Source: Methylobacterium tardum (lineage in GTDB: Bacteria > Pseudomonadota > Alphaproteobacteria > Rhizobiales > Beijerinckiaceae). Taken from it: 64,000 nucleotides of DNA. The notes below the pieces were generated by a model that was given only the letters and a program-made list of their open reading frames with translations, was not told where the DNA came from and searched no databases. The translations under genes were made by a program, and so were the position numbers. Position 1 is the stretch's first letter, and each line of letters begins with the position of its first letter. The stretch spans positions 1,758,501 through 1,822,500 of the forward strand of contig NZ_CP097484.1 of NCBI RefSeq assembly GCF_023546765.1, in the 5' to 3' direction. This document shows positions 1 to 11,169 of the stretch, in pieces.

Positions 1-831
1 CTCGGCGCGGCCCGGGATGATGCTGAAGCCGCCGGGATCCAGGGTGATCCGCCCCGTGGTCCAAGTGCTGCGCGGGCCGCAGACCTTCGGGAACTCACGG
101 TCGATCGCCGCCAGGAGTCGCACCGCCGAGAGCCCGGCGTCCCGGCGCTCGGCCATGGTGGTGCCGCCCGCATGGTCCTGGTTGCCGGAAAAATCGATCC
201 GGAACTGCCAGATCGCCACGATGCCGCTCACCACCCCGAGATGCAGGCCGGCGGATTCGAGCTGCGTGCCCTGCTCGATATGCATCTCCAGGAAGCCGCG
301 GTAGCGGCCCGGGTCGAGCTGCATCCGGGGCAGGCCGGCAAGCCCGGCATTCGCCAGGGCGTCGCGCAGGGGCGTGCCGTCGGTGCGGTTGCGGGCTTCG
401 TCGATCTCGGCCTCGGTCAGGTCGCCGATCGCCGAGCGGCTGCCCAGGAAGCCGCCCGAGAAATGCCCCTCCTCGTCGGCGAAGGCGACGACGTCGACCG
501 GCAGGCCGGCGCGGGCGAGCGCCACCCCGGCCACGACCCCCAGCGCCCCGTCGAGCCAGCCGGCCTCGTTCTGGGTCTCGATGTGGCTGCCGACCAGGAG
601 ATGCGGGCCGGGGCCGCGGTGCCGCCCGAGGACGTTGCCGATCCCGTCGATGGAGGCCTCCCGGCCGCAGGCCTCCAGCTTGGCCATCAGCCAGCGGCGG
701 GATTCCATGTCCTCGGCCGAGAAGGTCGGGCGGTGGACGCCGGTGCGGAACCGGCCGATCTCGCGCAGGGCGTACAGGTCGGCCAGGAAGGCTTCAGTAT
801 CGATGAGGGCTTGCGTGTCGATCTCGGTCAT
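1..831 (-). CDS. Zn-dependent hydrolase of the hydantoinase/carbamoylase family (M20), 3' end cut by window edge
   Basis: Reading leftward from the ATG at 831, 277 codons run to the window edge without a stop, so the C-terminus is missing. The protein has the dinuclear-metal M20 pattern of N-carbamoyl-L-amino-acid hydrolases, allantoate amidohydrolases and beta-ureidopropionases: GSHIETQ at residues 81-87 (ligand His83), WLDGALGV with Asp94, ADEEG at 118-122 (Glu120/121), EMHIEQG at 182-188 (His184) and DHAGGTTM at 219-226. These enzymes hydrolyse N-carbamoyl or ureido amides in the cytoplasm, usually in pyrimidine, purine or hydantoin breakdown. The substrate cannot be read from the sequence and no other catabolic gene is adjacent. 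Family assignment is firm; the exact enzyme is not. Confidence 0.87.
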   Translation of the reverse strand, partial: MTEIDTQALIDTEAFLADLYALREIGRFRTGVHRPTFSAEDMESRRWLMAKLEACGREASIDGIGNVLGRHRGPGPHLLVGSHIETQNEAGWLDGALGVVAGVALARAGLPVDVVAFADEEGHFSGGFLGSRSAIGDLTEAEIDEARNRTDGTPLRDALANAGLAGLPRMQLDPGRYRGFLEMHIEQGTQLESAGLHLGVVSGIVAIWQFRIDFSGNQDHAGGTTMAERRDAGLSAVRLLAAIDREFPKVCGPRSTWTTGRITLDPGGFSIIPGRAE

Positions 832-881
832 GCGGTCCCCGGGGGCTGGAGGTTCCGGCCGTGCAAGCCCCGTGCGGCGGG

Positions 882-2309
882 CTATTCCGCCGCTGCAGGT
901 CTCGACGCCGCACCCTGCGCACCGCCCATCCAGGCGGCGAGGTCGGCCCGAGCCCGGTCGGTCAGCGCCCGCTTCTTCAGGGCGGCCTTCTCCGGCCCGC
1001 GGAGGCGTCGGCCGGTCTCGTTGCGGGGCGCCCGCTCCAGGGGCGGGAACAGGCCGAAATTCACGTTCATCGGCTGGAACGAGCGCGGGGCGTTGGCCTC
1101 ACCGTCCGCCGCCACGTGGCCACCGGTGATGTGGGCGATCAGCGCCCCCAGGGCGGTCGTCTGGGGCAGGGGCGCGAGCGGGTGGCCGGCGGCCTCGGCC
1201 ACCGCGAAGCGGCCGGCCATCAGCCCCACCGCGGCGCTCTCGACATAACCCTCGCAGCCGGTGATCTGGCCGGCAAAGCGCAGGGCGGGGCGCGCCTTCA
1301 GCCGGAGCGTGGCATCGAGCAGGCGCGGGCTGTCGAGATAGGTGTTGCGGTGCAGGCCGCCGAGGCGGGCGAACTCGGCCCGCTCCAGGCCGGGAATCGT
1401 GCGGAAGATCCGCACCTGCTCGGCATAGGTCAGCTTCGTCTGGAAGCCGACCATGTTGTAGAGGGTGCCGAGCGCGTTGTCCTGGCGCAGCTGCACGATC
1501 GCGCAGGGCTTGACCAGCGGATCGCGCGGATTGGTGAGGCCGACGGGCTTCATCGGGCCGTGCCGCAGGGTCTCGGGGCCGCGCTCGGCCATGACCTCGA
1601 TGGGCAGGCAGCCGTCGAAATAGGGCGTGCCCTCCCACTGCTTGAACCCGATCTTCTCGCCCGTCACCAGGGCGTCCACGAAGGCCTCGTACTGCGCGCG
1701 GTCCATCGGGCAATTCAGGTAGTCGGCCCCCGTGCCGCCGGGACCCGGCTTGTCGTAGCGGGACTGGAACCACGCCACGTCCATGTCGATCGAGTCGCGG
1801 TGGACGATCGGCGCGATGGCGTCGAAGAAGGCGAGGGATTCGGCCCCGGTGAGCGCACGGATGCCCTCGGCCAGCGCCGGGGCGGTCAGCGGGCCGGTGG
1901 CGACGATGCAGGGCCCCCATTCCTCCGGCGGCAGGCCCTCGACCTCCCCGCGGACGAGGGTGACGTTGGGATGCTGTTCCAGGGCGCGGGTCACCGCGGC
2001 GGAGAAGCCTTCGCGGTCGACCGCCAGCGCCCCGCCCGCCGGCACTTGGTTGGCATCGGCCGCCCGCATGATCAGCGAACTCAAGCTGCGCATCTCCTGA
2101 TGGAGCAGCCCGACGGCGTTGCCCTCCGGATCGTCCGACCGGAACGAGTTCGAGCAGACGAGTTCGGCCAGCCCGTCGGTCTGATGGGCCTCGGTGCCGC
2201 GCACCGGGCGCATCTCGTGGAGGACGGCGCGGTGGCCGGCCTCCGCCACCTGCCAGGCCGCCTCGGATCCGGCGAGACCGCCGCCGACGATGTGGATGGT
2301 CTGTGTCAT
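882..2309 (-). CDS. trmFO: TrmFO, folate/FAD-dependent tRNA (uracil-54 C5)-methyltransferase
   Basis: The 475-residue protein makes ribothymidine-54 in the tRNA T-loop, using methylenetetrahydrofolate and FAD instead of SAM. The FAD dinucleotide motif GGGLAGSE sits at 9-16, followed by HEMRP and the family block [10 protein letters not shown] (51-60) with the catalytic-type Cys52. A second conserved cysteine lies in DYLNCPMD (Cys200). The C-terminal half holds [10 protein letters not shown] and HITGGH. Length is at the upper end of the family range. The ATG at 2309 has no strong Shine-Dalgarno, but the dinucleotide motif follows at once, so the start is credible. It is monocistronic between the carbamoylase-type gene and a DUF1127 gene. 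Confidence 0.96.
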   Translation of the reverse strand: MTQTIHIVGGGLAGSEAAWQVAEAGHRAVLHEMRPVRGTEAHQTDGLAELVCSNSFRSDDPEGNAVGLLHQEMRSLSSLIMRAADANQVPAGGALAVDREGFSAAVTRALEQHPNVTLVRGEVEGLPPEEWGPCIVATGPLTAPALAEGIRALTGAESLAFFDAIAPIVHRDSIDMDVAWFQSRYDKPGPGGTGADYLNCPMDRAQYEAFVDALVTGEKIGFKQWEGTPYFDGCLPIEVMAERGPETLRHGPMKPVGLTNPRDPLVKPCAIVQLRQDNALGTLYNMVGFQTKLTYAEQVRIFRTIPGLERAEFARLGGLHRNTYLDSPRLLDATLRLKARPALRFAGQITGCEGYVESAAVGLMAGRFAVAEAAGHPLAPLPQTTALGALIAHITGGHVAADGEANAPRSFQPMNVNFGLFPPLERAPRNETGRRLRGPEKAALKKRALTDRARADLAAWMGGAQGAASRPAAAE

Positions 2310-2384
2310 GTCTGAGAATAGCGAAGGACCGCCGTCCGGATCAACGGGCGGCGGTCCTTCGGACGGCTCTCGCGATGGCTGGGA

Positions 2385-2531
2385 TCAGACGCGGGCGATG
2401 CCGCGGATCTCGCTGCGGTTGATGCCGAGATCGGCGAGGTCGCGATCCGACAGGCGGGAGAGCTGGGTGATGGTGTCGCGGTACCGGAGATAAGCGCGGA
2501 CGCGGCTCAGGACGCTACGGGCGGCGGACAT
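2385..2531 (-). CDS. DUF1127 small protein
   Basis: A 48-residue protein whose C-terminal half (LSRLSDRDLADLGINRSEI) is the DUF1127/YjiS signature. Short DUF1127 proteins are abundant in alphaproteobacteria. Some are small arginine-rich RNA-associated or phosphate/C1-metabolism regulators, but the role of this one is unknown. The frame stays open up to 2606, but the ATG at 2531 is preferred because it gives the usual 45-50 residue length and the upstream residues do not look like the family. The N-terminus (VLSRVRAYLRYRDTI) is basic and amphipathic. Confidence 0.85.
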   Translation of the reverse strand: MSAARSVLSRVRAYLRYRDTITQLSRLSDRDLADLGINRSEIRGIARV

Positions 2532-2807
2532 GGTGTGCTGTGACCTCTGCTCGGGCAGACGATGGCGCCTCATTGCGCATCGCTGCCTCTTGTTGGTGCA
2601 ATGCACATATAGGCCGACCGCAGCGCAACAGGAGTCGAAAGGTCAAGCATCAGCCCTGCGGGAATTGCATAACCGGCTTAAGAAACCGCCAACCATTCCG
2701 GATGGTCATTCTTTGGGCGCATGTAGAAACGCGGTCCCGGACGCGCGAAGGGCGTCCCGCCTCGCGGCGGAACGCCCCCCGATACGCCGATCGACCGCTT
2801 CCGGGTC

Positions 2808-3068
2808 TCAGTAGAACGGGCGCGGTCCGTAGAAGCCGTAGGGTCGGTAGAACGGGCGCGGCCGGACGTAGCCGCCATAATAGACCGGCCGGCGCCAGTA
2901 GCCGTAGGGGCGGGGCCCCCAGTTCGGACGGCAGATGCCCCAGGGATTGGGATGAAAGCCGGGGCCGCAGCCGCCCGCCGCCTCGGCGGTGCCCGCGAGC
3001 CCCAGGCCGCCGGCGATCGCGGCGGCCATCACGAGCGCCTTCGCGCGCGGCGCGCTCAGAATCGTCAT
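2808..3068 (-). CDS. Small secreted Gly/Pro/Tyr/Arg-rich protein (GCGPGFHPNPWGICRP type)
   Basis: An 86-residue protein with a clear Sec signal peptide (basic start, hydrophobic core AAAIAGGLGLAG, cut near AEA-AGG). The mature part begins GCGPGFHPNPWGICRP with two cysteines and ends in a low-complexity Tyr/Pro/Arg/Gly tail. Similar small exported proteins are common in Methylobacterium and Bradyrhizobium; no function is known to me. The ATG at 3068 has a good ribosome site (GAGGAG, 8 bases upstream). It probably acts in the periplasm or outside the cell. Confidence 0.8.
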   Translation of the reverse strand: MTILSAPRAKALVMAAAIAGGLGLAGTAEAAGGCGPGFHPNPWGICRPNWGPRPYGYWRRPVYYGGYVRPRPFYRPYGFYGPRPFY

Positions 3069-3234
3069 GACTCGATCTCCTCATTACGTCCGGCGGATCG
3101 GCAGCCGGTCGATGAAGATTCGGCCCCGCCACCTGAACCGACGCTGAGCCAGAAGTTGTGTCCGGTACAGGCTCGCGGCGGCATCCCGGCAACGCCGTCC
3201 GCACCGCGGAGGTTGCGGCGCGGCGATGGCGGCC

Positions 3235-4209
3235 TCAGTGCAGGGACGGGGTGCGCAGGAACCGTTCCCGGTCCCCGGAGACCAGGGCGAGCTTCACGCC
3301 CCGCCCCTCGCGCCGGACGGTGAGCGGCACCCGCACCCCCGCCTCGCCGAGCGCCCAGACGCTGCGGAACAGGGCGGCGAGGTCCGCCACCGGCTCGCCC
3401 GCCACCGCCTCGATCACGTCGCCGGCCTGGAGGCCGCCGGTCTCGGCCGGTCCGCCATCGGCGAGGCCCATCACGACGATGCCCTCCTCGCTCTCGGTGG
3501 CGTAGAGGCCGAGCCAGGGCCGGGGCGGACGGTTCGCGCGCCCGCGCGTGGCGAGGTCGTCGAGGATCGGCGGCAGCAGGTCGATCGGCACCACCATGTT
3601 GATCGGGCGCGCGCCGCTGGCGCCGCCCTGCTGCAATTGCAGGGAGCCGATCCCGAGCAGGTCGCCCTCCGGGCCGATCAGCGCGGTGCCACCCCAATGC
3701 GGGTGCGCGGGGGCGGTGAACAGAGCCTCGTCCAGCACGTATTCCCAGTAGCCGGCGAATTCCTGCCGGGCGACGACCTCGACGGCGACGCAGCGCTGGC
3801 GTCCGCCCGCGCCGGCCAGCACGGCCCGGTCGCCGGTCTTCAGCCCGGCCGAACGACCGAGCGACAGGGCCGGGACCCCGAGATCGCCCAGCGCCTGGAC
3901 GAGGCCGAACCCGGTGGCGGCATCGAAGCCGAGCACGTGGCCCGGCACCGAGCGGCCGTCCCGGGTGGTGAGCCAGACGCTCTCGGCCTCGGTGACGAGG
4001 TAGCCGATGGTGAGCACCAGCCCGTCCTCACGGATCACCACGCCGTTGCCGGCCCGCTCGGTGCCGAGGGTCTCGGCCGTGAAGGCACCCTCCGGGATCC
4101 GCGCCGAGAGGGCCAGCACCGCCGACAGGGCCCGGTCGAGGTCGTAGCCGTAATCGGCAGGCCTGGGCTGGGCCTGCGCGGGGATCTTCCACTCGCCCTG
4201 CGTCGCCAT
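3235..4209 (-). CDS. HtrA/DegP-like S1C protein with PDZ domain, catalytic triad lost
   Basis: A 324-residue protein with a trypsin-like HtrA domain (about 45-215) and a C-terminal PDZ domain (about 232-315, GLQAGDVIEAVAGEPV). It aligns with HtrA by architecture, but each catalytic site differs: the block that normally reads TNxHVV is LTIGYLV (66-72), TDLALL is TGFGLVQ (99-105), and GNSGGPLV is HWGGTALI (171-178), so His, Asp and Ser are all replaced. It is probably a non-proteolytic PDZ scaffold or chaperone. No signal peptide is evident from the chosen start. That start, ATG 4209, is backed by AAGGA five bases upstream; an open frame continues to 4353 without family similarity. Confidence 0.82.
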   Translation of the reverse strand: MATQGEWKIPAQAQPRPADYGYDLDRALSAVLALSARIPEGAFTAETLGTERAGNGVVIREDGLVLTIGYLVTEAESVWLTTRDGRSVPGHVLGFDAATGFGLVQALGDLGVPALSLGRSAGLKTGDRAVLAGAGGRQRCVAVEVVARQEFAGYWEYVLDEALFTAPAHPHWGGTALIGPEGDLLGIGSLQLQQGGASGARPINMVVPIDLLPPILDDLATRGRANRPPRPWLGLYATESEEGIVVMGLADGGPAETGGLQAGDVIEAVAGEPVADLAALFRSVWALGEAGVRVPLTVRREGRGVKLALVSGDRERFLRTPSLH

Positions 4210-4356
4210 GATCGTCCTTCGGCTCGTCCATCCGCGTCCTGGCTGGCCCTGTCCTGGCTGGCACCGACCGCGCGAAAGGGCACAAGATAGGATGTTCGCG
4301 CGGCCCGTGACACCCACGGACCGGCACCGGCACGCCATTCGCCGCATGGGCACGAA

Positions 4357-4384
4357 CGAAAACCGCCCGGCCGGAGCCGGGCGG
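4357..4384 (-). terminator. Rho-independent terminator for the outer-membrane protein gene
   Basis: On the minus strand the sequence CCGCCCGGC-TCCG-GCCGGGCGG forms a GC-rich stem followed by TTTTCG. It lies about 70 bases past the stop of the outer-membrane protein gene and about 150 bases before the HtrA-like gene, so it should separate the two. Confidence 0.75.
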
Positions 4385-4423
4385 TGCGCCGTCCGGAGGG
4401 ACGGCGTGTTCGGAGGGACCGGA

Positions 4424-4448
4424 TCTCCCGCCGGATTGCGGCGGGAGA
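4424..4448 (-). terminator. Hairpin just after the outer-membrane protein stop codon
   Basis: Perfect inverted repeat TCTCCCGCCG / CGGCGGGAGA with a five-base loop, starting under 10 bases past the stop. There is no T-run. It probably protects the 3' end or assists the stronger terminator at 4357-4384. Confidence 0.5.
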
Positions 4449-4456
4449 CCAGAGCC

Positions 4457-5440
4457 TCAGTACTTGCGGACGAGCGCAGCCGGGACCGGCGACGCGGCCG
4501 GGGCCGGCGAGTAGAGCGGCACGATGAACCGGATCCAGCCGTCGGTGGAGTAGTCGCTGCGAGCGCGGCTGAACGGCGTCGCGGCGATCTGCGCGCCGGT
4601 CACGACGTCGCGGGCGACGTAAGCCTGGACGGTGAAGACCTTGAAGTCGTAGCCGATCAGGCCGCCGATGGCGAAGCGGCCGCGGTTGCCGGCCGCCGCG
4701 CTGGCTTGGCTGATGTCGAAGTTGTAGGTGCCGTAGGCGATCGGACCGATCTCGAAGTTGCCGAACTTCTTGGTTGCGGTGAGGTCGAAGTTCAGGGCGT
4801 CCGAGAGGCGGATCGGGCCGATAGCAGCGCCGACTTGGCCGGGGAAACGGCCGGGCGAGTCGTAGATGTTGGCGGTCAGGTTGGCGGTGATGTTCCAGCC
4901 GTCACCGGTGTAGCTGCCGGCGACGCCGAAGCGGTAGGTGTTGGAGGAGAGCTGCGGCAGGACCGGCGTGGCGGTCGTGCCGTTCGCGGTGATGATCGAG
5001 CCGCGGTCGCCGTTCAGGTCGTTCAGGTACGCGCCGCCGAGCAAGCTGACGCCGAAGTTGTTGCCGAGGTCGAACGCCCAGATACCGCCGACGAAGGTGC
5101 CGACGTTGATCGAGATGTCCTTGTTGCGCACGCCCGCCGGGTTGCGGGTGAAGGCGAACACGGTCGGGGGCGCCACGAGCAGCTCGACGCGGCCGCCGAA
5201 CGGCACGAACGGGGTCGACCACACGAGGACCGGGATGTTGACGGCCGTGTCGGGATCGTTCCGGCCGTCGGTGCGGCGGTAGGTGAACGTGTTGATGGCG
5301 TAGATGCCTTCCGGCAGCGGCGCGCCGACGGCGAGACCGACCTGCTCGCCCGGAACCGTCGTGGTCTGCGCCTGCGCGATCGTCGAGGCCATGCCGACCG
5401 TGAGCGCGACCGTGCCGGCCGCGAGCCAGTTCTTCATCAT
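4457..5440 (-). CDS. Secreted beta-barrel outer-membrane protein, Phenol_MetA_deg/SphA-like
   Basis: About 327 residues. The Sec signal peptide (MMKNWLAAGTVALTVGMAS, cut after AQA) is followed by alternating beta-strand sequence with many aromatic and Gly residues: YAINTFTYRR, NIPVLVWSTP, FGGRVELLVAPP, GYDFKVFTVQAYVARD. This resembles the MetA-pathway phenol-degradation/transporter family of alphaproteobacterial outer-membrane barrels, which may carry hydrophobic substrates. The start at 5440 is preferred because GGAAGGA lies 8-9 bases upstream; the frame stays open to 5482. Strong RBS, own terminator and monocistronic layout suggest high expression. The substrate is unknown. Confidence 0.75.
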   Translation of the reverse strand: MMKNWLAAGTVALTVGMASTIAQAQTTTVPGEQVGLAVGAPLPEGIYAINTFTYRRTDGRNDPDTAVNIPVLVWSTPFVPFGGRVELLVAPPTVFAFTRNPAGVRNKDISINVGTFVGGIWAFDLGNNFGVSLLGGAYLNDLNGDRGSIITANGTTATPVLPQLSSNTYRFGVAGSYTGDGWNITANLTANIYDSPGRFPGQVGAAIGPIRLSDALNFDLTATKKFGNFEIGPIAYGTYNFDISQASAAAGNRGRFAIGGLIGYDFKVFTVQAYVARDVVTGAQIAATPFSRARSDYSTDGWIRFIVPLYSPAPAASPVPAALVRKY

Positions 5441-5973
5441 TTTCTCATTCCTTCCCAAGGTCTCAAGGCATCCGTCCCGCATTCGGCATTTCCCTGCCGG
5501 TCTGCTCGCCTATCGCGGCTGCCGGCTTCGGACCTGCCGAGCGCCCCCACGGAGCCTGCCCGTCTCAACGTCTGCGACTATTCTACAGAGACCTGCGGAA
5601 AGACAGTGGAATGCTCGCCGAAACGGCAAAACCGGCCGAACCGTTGCGCAAAAGCCGCATTTTTGCGGCGATGCAACACTGTCCACAGGCCCGGCCCACA
5701 ATCGTCGGTTCGGCAAAATATCGTTGAATGGTCAAGCTGTTGTCCCCCCGGGTCACGGGAGAATCCGGCAAATCCGGCGCGGGCGGGACGCCGTCGGGGC
5801 GACCGGGCGCCGGGACCGGAACGGCCAGCCGAAATGGGCCGTGTGGGACCCGGACCGGTATCCGACAGCCCGAATCAGGTTCGGCCGCGGGCGCCCGGCC
5901 GGCCTTGGCGGCCTGGACCGGGCAGAATTTGCCGCGTCGCTACGGGCTTCTCGGGGGACGTGGACGCCCGGGC
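5441..5973. other. Intergenic region with a large hairpin; no gene seen
   Basis: About 530 bases between uvrA (ending leftward at 5974) and the start of the outer-membrane protein gene. It contains the promoter region of the latter and a compound inverted repeat at 5643-5677: outer arms GTTGC/GCAAC and inner arms GCCGCA/TGCGGC around a T-rich loop. No credible coding sequence on either strand; the long open frames here run antisense and lack family motifs. Confidence 0.6.
5643..5677. repeat. Compound inverted repeat / stem-loop
   Basis: Inner stem GCCGCA-TTTT-TGCGGC is enclosed by outer arms GTTGC and GCAAC. It lies about 200 bases upstream of the outer-membrane protein start and may be a regulatory structure or the terminator side of uvrA transcription. 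Confidence 0.5.
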
Positions 5974-9132
<3,159 letters not shown>

Positions 9133-9279
9133 GAGGGCGGCGGTCTTTCGAGGCGTCGACGCGGTCAGATCGGATTCGCGCGCGGGCCAGCCGCCGCAAC
9201 GGCCTCATGTCGAGCCCGAGGAGGCTCACGGCAAGATGCGGCCGGCGGGACGCAGGCCCGTCATGCGCCGCCCTTGCTA

Positions 9280-9294
9280 GAACGAAACGCGTAC
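9280..9294 (-). promoter_or_regulatory. Candidate LexA (SOS) box for uvrA
   Basis: On the uvrA strand the sequence reads GTAC-N7-GTTC, with spacer GCGTTTC. The alphaproteobacterial LexA consensus is GTTC-N7-GTTC, so seven of eight defining bases match. It is about 150 bases upstream of the uvrA ATG, compatible with a promoter and leader. The identification is by pattern only. Confidence 0.35.
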
Positions 9295-9322
9295 GGCGGC
9301 AACCACTCGGTGAACGAACACC

Positions 9323-9413
9323 CGTCTCAGCGAGCGCAGCGAAGCGATCCGGAGAGCGCCACGCTGACCAGTCGCGCGCTACCCTGGGCCAACTCGCTGC
9401 GCTCGCGCGGACG
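9323..9413. repeat. ~92-bp imperfect palindromic dispersed repeat, copy A
   Basis: Begins CGTCTCAGCGAGCGCAGCGAAG and ends AACTCGCTGCGCTCGCGCGGACG, with an inner block ACCCTGGGCC. The two ends are inverted copies of each other. The element is related to 47270-47362 and 60001-60093 and lies inverted relative to the latter. Confidence 0.65.
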
Positions 9414-9551
9414 CGGCGCAGCCAACGGCCGCCATCAGAGTCCGGCGGCCCTATCTTCGCCAAACCTTGGCCCACCTTCGGTGTTGCACCGCGGAAGCTG
9501 AGATCCACGTCGCCGAATCCCGCCCTCAGATCCACATCCCGACCGGTATCG

Positions 9552-10730
9552 ATGCCAGCGCTCGACCTGACCGCTCCGGTCGCCATCCCTGGAGCCGACG
9601 ACCGGGCCGCAGCCCAGCAGAGGCTGTCCACCCGGCTGCTGTTCCTGATCGTCGGCCTCGCCAACGCCACCTGGGCGCCGCTGGTGCCGCTGGTGAAGGA
9701 CCGCGCCGACCTCGACGCGGCCGGGCTCGGGCTGCTGCTCCTCACCTTCGGCATCGGCTCGATCCTGACCATGCCGAGCGCCGGGGTGGCGGCCGCGCGG
9801 CTCGGCTTCCGGCCGGTCCTGCTCGCCGGCACGCTCGCGATCGGCCTCGCCCTGCCGGTGCTGGCCGTGGGCTCCGGGCTCGTGCCGCTCACCGGGGCGC
9901 TGCTGCTGTTCGGGGCCGGGATGGGGGCGGTGGACTGCGTCATGAATCTGCAGGCCGTCGCGGTGGAGCGCGCCGCCGGGCGCCCGATGATGTCGGGCTT
10001 CCACGGCCTCTACAGCCTCGGCTGCATCCTGGGGGCGCTGCTGGCCAGCGTCCTGCTGGGCACCGGCCTCGGCGCCGGCTGGAGCGTGCTGATCCTGGTG
10101 GCCGGCATCGTGGCCCTGTTCGCGGCCGCCTGGCCGGGCATCCTGCCGGCCAGCGGGGCAGGGGGAAGCGGCGGGCCCGCCTTCGCGCTGCCCCGCGGCC
10201 CGGTGCTGGTGCTGGGCCTGCTGTGCTTCGTGGTGTTCCTGACCGAGGGCTCGGCCCTCGACTGGAGCGCGGTGTTCCTGATCCAGCAGCGCGGTCTCGA
10301 CCCGGCCTGGGCGGCGCTGGGCTACGCGGCCTTCTCGGTGACCATGACGGCCGGGCGACTCGGCGGCGACCGGGTGGTGGCCCGGCTCGGCCGGCGGTGC
10401 GTGGTGGTCCTCGGCGGCCTGCTGGCGGCCGCGGGTCTCGCGCTCTCGGTCCTGGTGCCGGCCTGGGAGGCGGCACTGGCCGGCTACGCCCTGGTCGGGG
10501 CGGGCTGCGCCAATATCGTCCCGGTCCTGTTCACGGCCGCCGGCCGCCAGAGGGCGATGCCGGCGCGCGTGGCCGTGCCGGCGGTGACGACGCTGGGCTA
10601 TGCCGGGGTGCTGGCGGGTCCGGCGCTGATCGGCTTCGCCGCGCAGGCGCTCGGCCTGTCCGCTGTGCTCCTGATCGTGGCGGCCCTGCTCCTCGGCGTG
10701 GCGGCGGCCGGGCGGTCCCTGCGGGTGTGA
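9552..10730 (+). CDS. MFS transporter (YbjJ-like)
   Basis: A 392-residue integral inner-membrane protein with about 12 hydrophobic segments (LLFLIVGLANATWAPLVPLV, LLLLTFGIGSILTMPSAGVA, VLVLGLLCFVVFLTEGSALD and others). The helix-4/5 motif FHGLYSLGCILGALLAS and the helix-7/8 pair TEGSALDWSAV match the YbjJ-like major-facilitator subgroup, whose substrates are poorly known. The start at 9552 is chosen because the first transmembrane helix follows about 30 residues later; upstream in-frame codons are Arg/Ser-rich and unlike the family. It stands alone and converges with the cupin gene at 10734. Confidence 0.86.
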   Translation: MPALDLTAPVAIPGADDRAAAQQRLSTRLLFLIVGLANATWAPLVPLVKDRADLDAAGLGLLLLTFGIGSILTMPSAGVAAARLGFRPVLLAGTLAIGLALPVLAVGSGLVPLTGALLLFGAGMGAVDCVMNLQAVAVERAAGRPMMSGFHGLYSLGCILGALLASVLLGTGLGAGWSVLILVAGIVALFAAAWPGILPASGAGGSGGPAFALPRGPVLVLGLLCFVVFLTEGSALDWSAVFLIQQRGLDPAWAALGYAAFSVTMTAGRLGGDRVVARLGRRCVVVLGGLLAAAGLALSVLVPAWEAALAGYALVGAGCANIVPVLFTAAGRQRAMPARVAVPAVTTLGYAGVLAGPALIGFAAQALGLSAVLLIVAALLLGVAAAGRSLRV

Positions 10731-10733
10731 GGC

Positions 10734-11159
10734 TCACGCCTCGGCGTTGCGCGCCATGAAGGTGGCGGGGCTGCCGTCCTCCGGGTTCACGAAGACGATG
10801 TCGGTGGGCGCCCGCCGGGGCGTGTCGATCGACAGGAACACCACCGGCGCCCCGGGCGCGATCTCCGGCATCGCGTGGACCGTACCCTTCTCGAAGAACA
10901 GGAGCTGGCCGGGGCCGAACGCGGTCACCGAAGCGGGATCGCGCATCCAGAAGGTGCCCCGGCCTGAGAGGCAGTAGAGGTACTCGTCGCAGGTGGCGTG
11001 GTAGTGCGGCGGGGTCGGCCGGTAGACCCGGAACACCCGGGCGCTCGCGGCCTCCCGGTCGGTCAGGTAGGTATCGACCAGGAGGGTCTGGGCGCTGTCG
11101 GGCAGCGCCGCCGCCAGCGCCGCCACGTCGAAGATCCCGGTCCCCGCCGACTCCGCCAT
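10734..11159 (-). CDS. Single-domain cupin protein
   Basis: About 141 residues with a double-stranded beta-helix: PPHYHATCDEYLYCLSGRG supplies cupin motif 1 (HxH...E), and GPGQLLFFEKGTVHAM motif 2 (final His). A metal site is therefore likely. The start at 11159 has AGGGGG upstream; an earlier ATG at 11180 would overlap the oxidoreductase gene. It lies about 10 bases downstream of that gene on the same strand, so the two form a unit opposite an HxlR regulator. Possible roles include a small-molecule dioxygenase, isomerase or sensor; the sequence does not decide. Confidence 0.78.
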   Translation of the reverse strand: MAESAGTGIFDVAALAAALPDSAQTLLVDTYLTDREAASARVFRVYRPTPPHYHATCDEYLYCLSGRGTFWMRDPASVTAFGPGQLLFFEKGTVHAMPEIAPGAPVVFLSIDTPRRAPTDIVFVNPEDGSPATFMARNAEA

Positions 11160-11169
11160 CGCGTCCCCC

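Larger units (their letters stand above)
9133..9551. other. Divergent intergenic region between uvrA and an MFS gene
   Basis: About 420 bases. It holds a candidate SOS box (9280-9294), one copy of the ~92-bp palindromic dispersed repeat (9323-9413) and the leader of the rightward MFS gene. An open frame continuing upstream of the MFS start through this region encodes no recognisable protein. Confidence 0.55.

Noticed and set aside
861..2315. Plus-strand open frame opposite trmFO
   Set aside because: Antisense shadow; trmFO motifs are on the minus strand and the shadow protein has none.
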